This document shows, piece after piece, positions 26,065 to 34,207 of a stretch of DNA of 64,000 bases. Position 1 is the stretch's first letter. Every line of letters begins with the position of its first letter. The translations under genes were made by a program, and so were the position numbers. The notes under the pieces were generated by a model. The model worked only from the letters and a program-made list of their open reading frames with translations, did no database searches and was not told the DNA's origin. The DNA comes from Ignavibacteriota bacterium (GTDB lineage: Bacteria; Bacteroidota; Ignavibacteria; SZUA-365), in NCBI GenBank assembly GCA_016218045.1, contig JACRFB010000040.1:1-64000 (forward strand), written 5' to 3'.

Positions 26065-26811
26065 TCACCGGCGACGCCGCGTGGTGGTGGATTTCCTCAC
26101 CGTCACCTTTCCGCCCGGCGACTTCGTGACCGTCGTGCGCGAGCGCACCATGGTGGAACGGTGCGGCGTGTAGTGCACCTTGTGCACTGTGGTGACGCGA
26201 CTCGTGCGGCTCACGGTGAACGACGCGCGTGTGGTCAGATGCACGGTGCGTGTGCGGTACACGGTCACACCCACGGGACGCCAGGGCCGCCACCAGCGCG
26301 GGTACACACCCACGCGCCACACCGACACATAGGGCCGCCACAGGGGACGATACATCCATGTCACGACCGGGAAGAGATGCACGTGTACGGCGGGCACGAT
26401 GTAGTAATTCGGTCCGTATAGTTCCTCGTTTCCGCGTACCTGCATGTTGTACTGGTCGGTGTCGGTTTTCTCGACCTCGATCGTGGCAACATCCTGAAAT
26501 TCATTCTCGCCGAGTACGGCCTGCAAAATCACCAGGCGTGTGTCGTCGCTTCCCTGCTCCACAACGCGCAGGAAATCCACATCGCCGTTCCGGTCGAGAT
26601 CGAGGTTGTTGACGCCCGCATCCGGGTCGTTGAGCCGTTTCTCAAAATCCTCCAGATCCTTGGAATCACGGAAGACCTCGCTGACGGCCGTGAGGTCGAG
26701 TCCTGCGGCAACATCGTCGTCGACAGCGACGGCTTCGGGATCCTTCTGCGCTGAGAGTGTGGCGGTGCAGAGCAGCACCGCGCCGAGAACACAAACAAGC
26801 CGATGTATCAT
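26065..26811 (-). CDS. Exported EF-hand-like protein with Arg/Thr/Trp-rich C-terminus
   Basis: A 248-residue exported protein (signal MIHRLVCVLGAVLLCTATLSAQ). The middle has the pattern DLEDFEKRLNDPDAGVNNLD followed by LDRNGDVDFLRVVE, a DxDxNG loop resembling a single EF-hand; this head is common in uncharacterised Bacteroidota proteins. After a hydrophobic stretch with YYIVPAVHVHLFPVV comes a Trp/Arg-rich part (WRPYVSVWRVGVYPRWWRPW), and the last 70 residues are almost all Arg, Thr, Val, Ser and Lys, ending in TTRRRR. The tail should be strongly basic outside the cytoplasm. It lies within the exported cluster between the small paralogue and the giant gene. Role unknown. Confidence 0.75.
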   Translation of the reverse strand: MIHRLVCVLGAVLLCTATLSAQKDPEAVAVDDDVAAGLDLTAVSEVFRDSKDLEDFEKRLNDPDAGVNNLDLDRNGDVDFLRVVEQGSDDTRLVILQAVLGENEFQDVATIEVEKTDTDQYNMQVRGNEELYGPNYYIVPAVHVHLFPVVTWMYRPLWRPYVSVWRVGVYPRWWRPWRPVGVTVYRTRTVHLTTRASFTVSRTSRVTTVHKVHYTPHRSTMVRSRTTVTKSPGGKVTVRKSTTTRRRR

Positions 26812-26961
26812 GACAATACTCCTGTGACGTTGGGTTGGAAGTCCGGCACACGCGGACGTGGAAGCTCGTCCCGCCCTGCCGTCTGTGTCTAGGACTCTGA
26901 CGCCGGGCGGAGGTTTAACGTGCGACGTGTTCCAGCCGGAATACGGTCACGTTGAACCACA

Positions 26962-27816
26962 TCATTTTGTCGACGACGAAGCGCGGAACGTAACAAGAAA
27001 CGGCTCCGAAAATCCGTGACCATCGCCGAGGGGCCTCCCGGCGAGATCGAGTGTCTGCACGGACCATAGAAGTTCTCCCGGCTGATCCGGCAGCGGGACA
27101 TCGGCGGGCCACACGAGCTGTGTCATCGAGCGCACCTCCACATCCATGATCGGCTGATTGGCGCGGAAGGCCTGCATCGGTTTTTGTCCGGGCAGAATTT
27201 CGAAGAGCAGCACGCGATACACCGCGCCTCCCGGCGGCGTCGGGATGATGGGCGTCCAGCGGAACACCGGCCGCTGTCCGGGGAGGAGGGGGATCGGAGC
27301 GGCGCCTGCGTCGGCCGCGGCCACGCCGGGCTGCAGCAGTGTCGGAAGCTGGTAACTGGTCACGGTAAAGAGGCGGCAGACGGGTCCGCTGATCTGTTCA
27401 TCCTGCGCATTGAGCAATGTGACACAGAACTCATAGGCACCCGCGGGCAGCATGCCCGTGCGCTGCGCCACCTCGTCGACATTGCCGTAGAATTTCACGG
27501 CCCCGCCCGGCACAATTTCATCGGCGAGGAAAAGACTGACACCCGTGCCAATGGAGAGCAGCGGCATTTTGCCCGTTTCGGTCTCGGCCTTGAGCACACC
27601 GTCGACAAAAACACGCGCCGAGATGCGGGCCTGGACGGGTGCGCCCGTGAGATTGGTCACAGTGAGCATGGCCGTTTCGCGGCGCGCCTCCCATTCCGAG
27701 AGATACGGATTGGGGCGCGCGGAGACGTTGAGCGACAGGGTGATCCCCTGCGCCGCGGCGCACAGCGGCGCGGCAAGCAGGAACACGAGGGCGAGGAAGG
27801 GTTTTATACGGATCAT
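26962..27816 (-). CDS. Small exported paralogue of the giant protein's N-terminal domain
   Basis: A 284-residue protein starting at ATG 27816 with AGGAG 8 bases upstream and a signal peptide (IKPFLALVFLLAAPLCAAAQ). It consists only of the domain that opens the 1865-residue protein, with the same order of landmarks: RPNPYLSEWEARRETAMLTV, GMLPAGAYEFCVTL, VTSYQLPTLL, FRWTPIIPTPPGGAVYRVLL, LLWSVQTLD and GFSEPFLV. The domain looks like two beta-sandwiches. It probably arose by duplication and may assemble with, or compete with, the giant's N-terminus. No anchor is seen. Confidence 0.8.
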   Translation of the reverse strand: MIRIKPFLALVFLLAAPLCAAAQGITLSLNVSARPNPYLSEWEARRETAMLTVTNLTGAPVQARISARVFVDGVLKAETETGKMPLLSIGTGVSLFLADEIVPGGAVKFYGNVDEVAQRTGMLPAGAYEFCVTLLNAQDEQISGPVCRLFTVTSYQLPTLLQPGVAAADAGAAPIPLLPGQRPVFRWTPIIPTPPGGAVYRVLLFEILPGQKPMQAFRANQPIMDVEVRSMTQLVWPADVPLPDQPGELLWSVQTLDLAGRPLGDGHGFSEPFLVTFRASSSTK

Positions 27817-27862
27817 GCGCGGACTCCTGAAAACACACGCGGCAGTGTCGCGGGCGCGACAC

Positions 27863-27947
27863 ACGCGCCGCGGCGCGTGGCGTAATGGGACATGGGTGTC
27901 GGATTATCGGACATGGTTGTCGGAGTATGTCCGCGCGCCGCGGCGCG
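27863..27947. promoter_or_regulatory. Two 14-bp palindromes flanking two 21-bp-spaced direct repeats
   Basis: ACGCGCCGCGGCGCGT (27863-27878) and CGCGCCGCGGCGCG (27934-27947) share a perfect 14-bp palindrome and lie 70 bases apart. Between them GGACATGGGTGTCGGA (27888-27903) and GGACATGGTTGTCGGA (27909-27924) repeat with a 21-base period. The unit fills the gap directly upstream of the small paralogue gene, after the barrel gene's stop, so it could be an operator or a processing/termination element. Inference from structure only. Confidence 0.4.
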
Positions 27948-27955
27948 GCGGACGG

Positions 27956-29779
27956 TCAGAATGTTGTGGCGAGCGACGTCTGGACAAAGAGTTCGTTGAA
28001 GGTGCTTCCAGGACGCGTGCGAGATGGTGCGTATTCGTAGGCATTGTTTGACACTGCCACGTTCCAGGTCAGCGCCTTGGCCACCTGCCAGCGCAGGGAG
28101 AGGCGCACATAGATCTGCGCGTCATTGCCGCGTTCGTCGCCGGGCACGTCGACGCGGCTTTGTGACCACGTGAGGGCGAACGACGGCGCGAGACGTCCGG
28201 CGAGGAAACGGTACGAAGCGCCGAGAGTGGCGCTGAGCAGCGTGAGCGGTCCCGACGGCAGGTCGTTGGTGAGCCGGTTCACCGAGGCGTTGAGCGCGAG
28301 AGGAAGCCGGATGAAAGAGGCGCTGTAGAGGGCCATGAGCGATTGTGTCACGTTGCTGTTCGCCGCGCCCGACACCACGTTGTAGTCGTCGAAGATGTCG
28401 CGCGCGTACGAAGCCGACACTGTATGTATCACCGCGTCGGTCGGAATCGTGTAGGTGGGCGTGAGGTTGAGCGACTGCGCCACGCTTTCGATGCGGAGCG
28501 TGTCGCTCGACGTGTTGTTGCGCACGCCGAAGTTCGAGTAGCTCAGAGACACCGAGACGTCGTCGTTGACGATGCCGAGAGCGTTGAATGACCCGATGAA
28601 CTGATTCGAGGTTTCTGATTTTGTGTCCGCAAGATTGTTTGTGCGGTTGCCCACGGTCGCGTTCACGTTGAGGCGGTTCTCGAAAAGCTGTACACGCGGC
28701 GAGAGTGCGAACTCGAGGCGGTCGGGCTGGAGAAACGGATATCCCAGCGCCACATACCCCGCGCCGATATAGCGCGCGAGTGCGCGGACACCCCAATCGG
28801 GCTTGGTGATGGTAAAGGCGAGCATTCCGGCGTAGTCCTGCCTGCTCGATATCCGCTGCCGGATGATACCGTTCAGCGCCTTGTCGGCATTTGCAAGATC
28901 GGTCGCGTTCATGTCGTGCGTAAAAATCGACGTGCCGGCCTCGCCGGTCAGATACATGATCTCGCTGAGCTTCACGCGTGTATTCGCGGTGATGAGCGCG
29001 CCCTCCTGAGGATCGACGCCGGCAACGGGTCGCGCCACCGAACGCGCGTCGTCCTTCGCGCGCACGAAGTTCAGATCGACGTGGCTCCCGTCCTCGCTCC
29101 CGTATCCGAGCTTCGCGAGATAGATCCAGCGCGCATACGCTCCGCGGATATTCGCGGCCGAATCGGGCTCGATCGAGCGCTGAATGGTGCCTGCCGAGGC
29201 AGAGAAGCGCACCTTGCCCGGACGAAGGTCGAATCCGGCGCCGAACACCTGGCCGTCACCCGACGACAGTTCGGAATACATCGGCACATGAGTCCCGATG
29301 TGAAACGACGCCCACGACAGGCGCGGGGATATGCGGAGCATGCCTATGGTGTTGCCCGGATTCTGCAGGAACGACGCAAAGGACGACGACGACGAGGCGG
29401 GTGTCGTCACCCCTGTTTCACGGCTCGAAAGCATGATGTTGAAGGGCAGCGTGAGCCAGTCGCCCACGGTGACAGTTGGTGTCAGAATGAGCCGCCAGAG
29501 ATTGGCCGGGCGTCTCGGACGATTCGCGCCATCCGGATCGGACTCGAACATGTACACATCGCCGGTGAGTGTGGCGCCCCCGCTCACGCGCACCGATCCG
29601 GCCCCTTCCTCCGAGGTGCCGCTCGAGTCGGGCGGCTGTCGCTCCTGTGCCATCGCACCGCCAGCACATAGAAGCGTCAGTAAGGCGACGCCGGCGGTGA
29701 AATACATAACACGGCGCAGCAGGCCGGTTGCCCGCGCACGTGTATACAAGAAGGTTTTGACTGCGATCACATGTGCCAT
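27956..29779 (-). CDS. Outer-membrane beta-barrel-like protein
   Basis: A 607-residue exported protein. After a long signal region ending GGAMAQE comes an acidic linker, then about 540 residues of alternating short strands (for example LWRLILTPTVTVGDWLTLPFN, NLTPTYTIPTDAVIHTV, ASYRFLAGRLAPSFALTW). The protein terminates in an aromatic, SLATTF, as expected for an outer-membrane barrel. Start 29779 is kept; an ATG at 29707 would give a more compact signal peptide. It is the first gene of the exported cluster. Together with the giant and its paralogue it could be the membrane channel or anchor for the fibre. No family name is claimed. Confidence 0.75.
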   Translation of the reverse strand: MAHVIAVKTFLYTRARATGLLRRVMYFTAGVALLTLLCAGGAMAQERQPPDSSGTSEEGAGSVRVSGGATLTGDVYMFESDPDGANRPRRPANLWRLILTPTVTVGDWLTLPFNIMLSSRETGVTTPASSSSSFASFLQNPGNTIGMLRISPRLSWASFHIGTHVPMYSELSSGDGQVFGAGFDLRPGKVRFSASAGTIQRSIEPDSAANIRGAYARWIYLAKLGYGSEDGSHVDLNFVRAKDDARSVARPVAGVDPQEGALITANTRVKLSEIMYLTGEAGTSIFTHDMNATDLANADKALNGIIRQRISSRQDYAGMLAFTITKPDWGVRALARYIGAGYVALGYPFLQPDRLEFALSPRVQLFENRLNVNATVGNRTNNLADTKSETSNQFIGSFNALGIVNDDVSVSLSYSNFGVRNNTSSDTLRIESVAQSLNLTPTYTIPTDAVIHTVSASYARDIFDDYNVVSGAANSNVTQSLMALYSASFIRLPLALNASVNRLTNDLPSGPLTLLSATLGASYRFLAGRLAPSFALTWSQSRVDVPGDERGNDAQIYVRLSLRWQVAKALTWNVAVSNNAYEYAPSRTRPGSTFNELFVQTSLATTF

Positions 29780-29917
29780 TTGTTTTCAGCCGGTCCCGTC
29801 ATACACCCGGCGTATGAAACTGCGGCGCATCGTCTGGACGCGTCACATGCTGATAAAAACCGAAAATCGATGTCCGAAAATCTATCGGGAACGCCGCTCA
29901 ATTCCAAGGGTGATAAA

Positions 29918-29946
29918 AAAAAGGATTCCTCTATCGGAATCCTTTT
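29918..29946 (-). terminator. Intrinsic terminator after the YceI-like gene
   Basis: Arms AAAAAGGATTCC-type (29918-29929) and GGAATCCTTTTT (29936-29947) enclose a 6-base loop. On the minus strand the stem is followed by T8. It lies about 45 bases beyond the YceI stop codon and before the barrel gene's start, so it separates the two units; the plus strand also has a short T-run. Confidence 0.85.
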
Positions 29947-29991
29947 TCACACGCCGGCAGGCGGCAAATTTGGACGATTCGATGGTGCGGA

Positions 29992-30633
29992 TTATTTGAC
30001 GCCGCTGTTTGCCACTGCGTTGAACTGGAAGCTGATATTCTCGGCCACCTTCTGTCCGACAAGCTGATTCTTCACGCCGAAGTCGCTGAGCGAGACGGTG
30101 CCCTTAGCACGCACAACAAGCAGGTCGCCCGCGGCGCGCGCCTTCGTTTTCTCCGACTCCTTCATGTAGATGAGGGTCACGGGCATTTCCATGTTTTTCG
30201 TGACGCCGTGCATCGTGAAGGTGCCGACGGCGGTGCCGTTGATCTCGGTGCCGTTCTTCACCTTGGCGCCCTTGAGTTTCAGAAGCTTGAATTCGATGGT
30301 CGGGAACTGCTTCGCGTTCAGCCAGCCCTCGCTGCGGAGATGCTCGTCGCGCATGTCGATGCCGGTCTTCATCGAGGCTACGTCGACGGTGACGGTGGCG
30401 CTGATCGTCTTGGCGACATCCGACGGATCGAAACTCACCGTGCCGCCGAGGCCCGCCGCGGTGCCCGCGATGTCTTCCACCAGCGACTCCGAAAGGAAGC
30501 TGGCCTGGTTGCGGCCGCGGTCGTCCTTGATGTTGAATGTGAGCGTGCCCGTGCGGTCGGTGCTGAGGCGCTGCGCTGCGGCGGGCGCCACAAGGGCGGT
30601 GACGAGCAGAAGAGCGGCGAGGATCTGTTTCAT
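29992..30633 (-). CDS. YceI-family periplasmic lipid-binding-like protein
   Basis: A 213-residue exported protein. The ATG at 30633 has GGAG 8 bases upstream; a TTG four codons earlier is less likely. After the signal peptide (MKQILAALLLVTALVAPAAAQ) comes the YceI lipocalin-like barrel, recognisable by GTLTFNIKDDRG, TVTVDVASMKTGIDMRDEHLRSEGWLNAKQFPTIEFK and GTFTMHGVTKNMEMPV. Family members bind polyisoprenoid or amphiphilic chains in the periplasm, and some respond to stress; the ligand here is unknown. Confidence 0.95.
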   Translation of the reverse strand: MKQILAALLLVTALVAPAAAQRLSTDRTGTLTFNIKDDRGRNQASFLSESLVEDIAGTAAGLGGTVSFDPSDVAKTISATVTVDVASMKTGIDMRDEHLRSEGWLNAKQFPTIEFKLLKLKGAKVKNGTEINGTAVGTFTMHGVTKNMEMPVTLIYMKESEKTKARAAGDLLVVRAKGTVSLSDFGVKNQLVGQKVAENISFQFNAVANSGVK

Positions 30634-30667
30634 GGTGTTCTCCAAATCGTGTTGATGATTGATGGTA

Positions 30668-30937
30668 TTAGTGAGAAAGTTTTATGCGAAAGAAGCGGAT
30701 CAACAGCAGGCCTGCCGTAACAGCCGCGAGCGCGACCGGGCCGACGATGTCGAGACCCACGATCATGGCGTCCTTCCACTCGGTGTACGAGGTGCCGAGC
30801 AGTTCATCGTACACCTGCACAGGCACCTGCTGCCGCGTGAAAAGACTGAATCCTCCGGCGGCCCACACTGCCACGGCCGCAGTGAGGACGAGGAGCGTCG
30901 CGATGAGGGTCGTTTTCTGCTTTTTATTGAATGTCAT
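30668..30937 (-). CDS. Small two-helix membrane protein
   Basis: An 89-residue protein with a basic N-terminus (MTFNKKQK), a first membrane helix (TLIATLLVLTAAVAVWAAGG), a roughly 30-residue polar loop (TRQQVPVQVYDELLGTSYTEWKD) and a second helix (VGPVALAAVTAGLLLIRFF). It starts 34 bases before the YceI gene on the same strand and is probably co-transcribed with it. Function not recognised. Confidence 0.65.
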   Translation of the reverse strand: MTFNKKQKTTLIATLLVLTAAVAVWAAGGFSLFTRQQVPVQVYDELLGTSYTEWKDAMIVGLDIVGPVALAAVTAGLLLIRFFRIKLSH

Positions 30938-31052
30938 GTCCGTTCCTTGAAATATGCTTCAAACTTAAAACATATCGGGCATGCCGGGAGGTTCCCGGGA
31001 CGGACGAAATTTTTCGACATCGCCGTTTCGGATGTAAAAACGCCGATATACG

Positions 31053-33092
31053 CTACATCGAGTAGGGAGTGGTCTTGTACTGCCGCGCGAGGTCGTGTGA
31101 GCCGGCATGTTCCGGCCACGCGAGCACGCGGTTGTACTCGCGCTGCGCGTCGGCGCGGCGGCGCAGCAGATCGAGCGTCATGCCTGCGCGCAGCGCGGCG
31201 AGGATGCGGAATCCCGAGGGTTCGTCCTTTTCCAAGGCGCGGGCCACCTCGTCACAGCGCGCGAAAAATTTCAGCGCCGCCGCGTATTCGCGACGCAGCA
31301 TGGCGTCGTACCCGAGATAGTAGACCGCTTCCCTTTCGGCGGCCTGGCCGTAACCGGCCTGATGTTTCATACAGCGGTCGAGCACTTTTCCGAAGACTGC
31401 GGACGCGCGCTGCCAGTCGCCGAGTTTTACGTGTATGCGGCCGAGCGTCCGCTGAAAGATCGGATTCGCGGGGAACTCGTCGGCAAGCAGCCGCGCGAAG
31501 GGCAACGCCGACGAGGGTTTGTTTTCGTAGGACGAATAGACCTGCGCAAGAAAATACACGGCCTCCCACTGCGCGTAGCGCGCCTTCTGCGCCGCGTAGC
31601 GCAATTGCCGGATTCCTTTGTCGCGGTCACCCGAAGGCAGGAACAGCATCACGGGCTTGAGCAGTGGATACTTGTCGGGGAGGACGTCGGCGTAGTAGTT
31701 GTAGATGCCCACGCCGAGATTGATGTCGGCGTTTTTCGGCGCGATGCGCGCCGCGTCCTGCACGATCGGCAGCGCCTCGCGCCCGTCGGCCGCCGCCTTG
31801 ATCCAGCTCTTGCGCATGGCGAGCAGCCGCCCGCGGAAACCGATGGAACCGCCCTTGAAGAAGAGTCCGGCGAGATCGTTCTCGTTTGCGTCGAGGCGTT
31901 TGTCACACATGTCGATGACACGTTCGAGCTTACGGTAAAAGCCCTCGTCGCGCGATTCGTCGTCGAAGTCGATCAGAATGCGCCACCACTCCACCATCGC
32001 CTTGAAAAACGGTCCCGCGGGATGATCCGGTCGCGCGCGCTCCACCGCGGCAAATGCGCGGTCGGCCGCCTCGAATTCGATGTTGTAGGTCGCGCGTATA
32101 CCTTCCTGTATCGACGCGTCGATCGCGGGATCCTCGATCCATTGCGCCTGCGCGGAAGGTGCCGCCGCCGCAAGGCCCAGCGCCAGCAGCGCGGGCGCGA
32201 TCCAGCGGCGTACACGCGGTAGCGAGAAGACGCCGGTCCCGACCACAAGAATGACCGTCGCCAGCAGACCTCCCTCGGGACCGAACGCGCCGCCGGTGAA
32301 CCATGCCGGACCCGATGTCGTTCCGCGCAGAACGCCCGGCCCAAGTATCCCGCTGACAGGCAGCCCCAGAACGGTGCCCATCGTAAAATTCCAGCCGGTG
32401 TGTAATCCGATCGGCAGCCAGAGCGAACCGCTCACAAGCAGCGCGCGCCCGAGCCAGATTCCCGCGAGAAAGATGTTCCCCAGCGCCTGCACGTCCAGGC
32501 CGGGATTGTCCCAGTGAATGGCGGCAAAAAAGACCGACGTGACGAACAACGCGGTCGTCGGATTCGAGGCGTGTACCATCGTGCGGAATGGATAGCCCCG
32601 CATCAGCAGCTCCTCGCTGAAACCGACGTACACAAACAGCAGCGCTCCTTCCGCGAGTATCGAGGCCGCGTGATCGAACGTGACCGCGGCGAGCCGCAGC
32701 TCGGCCCATCCGGCGGCCAGCATGACCGTGATGTACAGGCCGATCATCGCCGCCGACAGCGCGAGGCCGATGCCGAACTGTCGAAGCGGGAATGGCCTGG
32801 GATGCAGACCGATATCGAGCACGGGGACGCGGTCGATGGCCCGCATGCAGAATATCGTGGCGACGATCGTGGCGAGTGTCATCGCAACGGAGCCCGTCCA
32901 GAACGGGGTCAATAGCGAGAGTCCGGGAAATTCGTACTCGATCAGCATCAGCGCGACGCCGATGACCACAACGGCCGCGATGGCAGTGGACGTAAACGCG
33001 CCGAGTTTCCAGACGGCGCGCAACTCGCCGCTGGACGCATACCACAGGCGCGATCGGCCCGAGGGATCTATGTCTGTTTCCTGTCCTTCCAC
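31053..33092 (-). CDS. CPBP (CAAX/ABI-type) membrane protease fused to a TPR-like domain
   Basis: A 679-residue protein. The frame is open far upstream, but the first 170 codons are Arg-rich shadow of the glycosyltransferase gene. I take the GTG at 33092, with CGGAG 7 bases upstream, giving a 25-base overlap with the glycosyltransferase stop. Residues about 30-340 carry eight or so membrane helices and the three CPBP glutamic-protease motifs: EELLMRG, FFAAIHWDN and GLHTGWNF. A last hydrophobic segment (LLALGLAAAAPSAQAQ) looks like a signal peptide. It is followed by about 330 residues of helical repeats (FEAADRAFAAVERARPDHPAG, NADINLGVGIYNYY, NPIFQRTLGRIHVKLGDWQRA) like tetratricopeptide repeats, predicted to be outside the membrane. 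Last gene of the tilS-hpt-ftsH operon. Confidence 0.85.
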   Translation of the reverse strand: MEGQETDIDPSGRSRLWYASSGELRAVWKLGAFTSTAIAAVVVIGVALMLIEYEFPGLSLLTPFWTGSVAMTLATIVATIFCMRAIDRVPVLDIGLHPRPFPLRQFGIGLALSAAMIGLYITVMLAAGWAELRLAAVTFDHAASILAEGALLFVYVGFSEELLMRGYPFRTMVHASNPTTALFVTSVFFAAIHWDNPGLDVQALGNIFLAGIWLGRALLVSGSLWLPIGLHTGWNFTMGTVLGLPVSGILGPGVLRGTTSGPAWFTGGAFGPEGGLLATVILVVGTGVFSLPRVRRWIAPALLALGLAAAAPSAQAQWIEDPAIDASIQEGIRATYNIEFEAADRAFAAVERARPDHPAGPFFKAMVEWWRILIDFDDESRDEGFYRKLERVIDMCDKRLDANENDLAGLFFKGGSIGFRGRLLAMRKSWIKAAADGREALPIVQDAARIAPKNADINLGVGIYNYYADVLPDKYPLLKPVMLFLPSGDRDKGIRQLRYAAQKARYAQWEAVYFLAQVYSSYENKPSSALPFARLLADEFPANPIFQRTLGRIHVKLGDWQRASAVFGKVLDRCMKHQAGYGQAAEREAVYYLGYDAMLRREYAAALKFFARCDEVARALEKDEPSGFRILAALRAGMTLDLLRRRADAQREYNRVLAWPEHAGSHDLARQYKTTPYSM

Positions 33093-34207
33093 GTGAAGAC
33101 TCCGGCTGCTCCTGCAATCGATACGCCGACAAGATAGAACGGGTGGAGAAGCTCCGCAATGATGAGATCGATGCCCCGCACCGGCTGCCGGAACAACCGC
33201 GCGGCCGCGAACAGCACGGACGCGTCGAGTCCGGCCTTGATCATGTAGATCACGCCTGCGAGGACGGCGGCCCAGGGCGAGAGGAACAGCAGCAACGGCG
33301 AGGCGGCTGCGCACAGGAAGAAACAGAAAAGGATCACGAGAAAGGCGACAAAACGTCCGTCGTTGTAATGCGGTCCCTTCGAGGCCCAGCGCACACGCTG
33401 CGAGATGAAGGCGCCGACAGTCGCGGCGGGGCAACACGACACGACGGCGTCCGGCGCGGCTGCAAAGCCCGCCTCGCCGCCGCGCCGGTACACGATGCTG
33501 TGCATAAGAAATTCGTCGTCGCCGCTGGCGATGTGTTCGTTGCCGGTGAATCCGCCCGCGTCGTAAAAGGCGGTGCGGCGGTACGCAAGATTCGCGCCGT
33601 TGCACAGGCGCGGGTATCCGACACCGAACAGCCCCGCGCCGACACCGACGAGTCCAAGAAATTCGAGCGCCTGCAGGCGGGCAAAGAGTCCGCCCGCGCG
33701 TTCATACACGACGGGTCCGGCCACGATATCGCGGCCGCGCGCAAGTTCGCGCGCCATACACGCCGCCCAGCGCGGCCCGTGTGTGCAATCGGCGTCCGTC
33801 GTGAGAATCGTCTCGCTTGCGCAGCAATCGATGGCGGCGGCGATGGCGGACTTCTTGCCTCCCGGCGCCTCCGCTCCGATACGCAGAAGCGTAAATCGCG
33901 CGTCTCCGCGTATTTCATGCTCGACGGCCGCGGCGGTGCCGTCGGTCGATTGGTCGTCAACAATGATAAAGCGGAGTGTATTATCCGGATATTCCTGACC
34001 GCGCAGCGACCTGATGCACGCGGCGACGTGGCCTTCCTCGTTGCGCATGGGAACGACCACCGTGAGTGTCGGCAGCGGAGCGATCTCCGGTCCGGGCGCG
34101 GATTCCTCCGACGACAGCGCCTCGAGGCCCTGCCCGACGCGATGCAGGAACAGCGCGTACGCGCTGAGCAGCGCGAGATAGACAACGAGGAGGGCGAAGG
34201 GAATCAC
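33068..34207 (-). CDS. Family 2 glycosyltransferase, membrane-bound
   Basis: A 379-residue processive-type GT2 enzyme: one N-terminal membrane helix (MIPFALLVVYLALLSAYALFL), the GT-A domain with VVVPMRNEEG, IIVDDQSTDGT, a DAD metal site (TTDADCTHG), SGDDEF and QRVRW (the Q-x-x-R-W acceptor motif), and three C-terminal helices. It probably adds a sugar to a lipid carrier on the cytoplasmic face. Its ATG overlaps the stop of the upstream flippase-like gene by 4 bases (ATGA), so the two are translationally coupled. Confidence 0.9.
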   Translation of the reverse strand: MIPFALLVVYLALLSAYALFLHRVGQGLEALSSEESAPGPEIAPLPTLTVVVPMRNEEGHVAACIRSLRGQEYPDNTLRFIIVDDQSTDGTAAAVEHEIRGDARFTLLRIGAEAPGGKKSAIAAAIDCCASETILTTDADCTHGPRWAACMARELARGRDIVAGPVVYERAGGLFARLQALEFLGLVGVGAGLFGVGYPRLCNGANLAYRRTAFYDAGGFTGNEHIASGDDEFLMHSIVYRRGGEAGFAAAPDAVVSCCPAATVGAFISQRVRWASKGPHYNDGRFVAFLVILFCFFLCAAASPLLLFLSPWAAVLAGVIYMIKAGLDASVLFAAARLFRQPVRGIDLIIAELLHPFYLVGVSIAGAAGVFTWKDRKQT

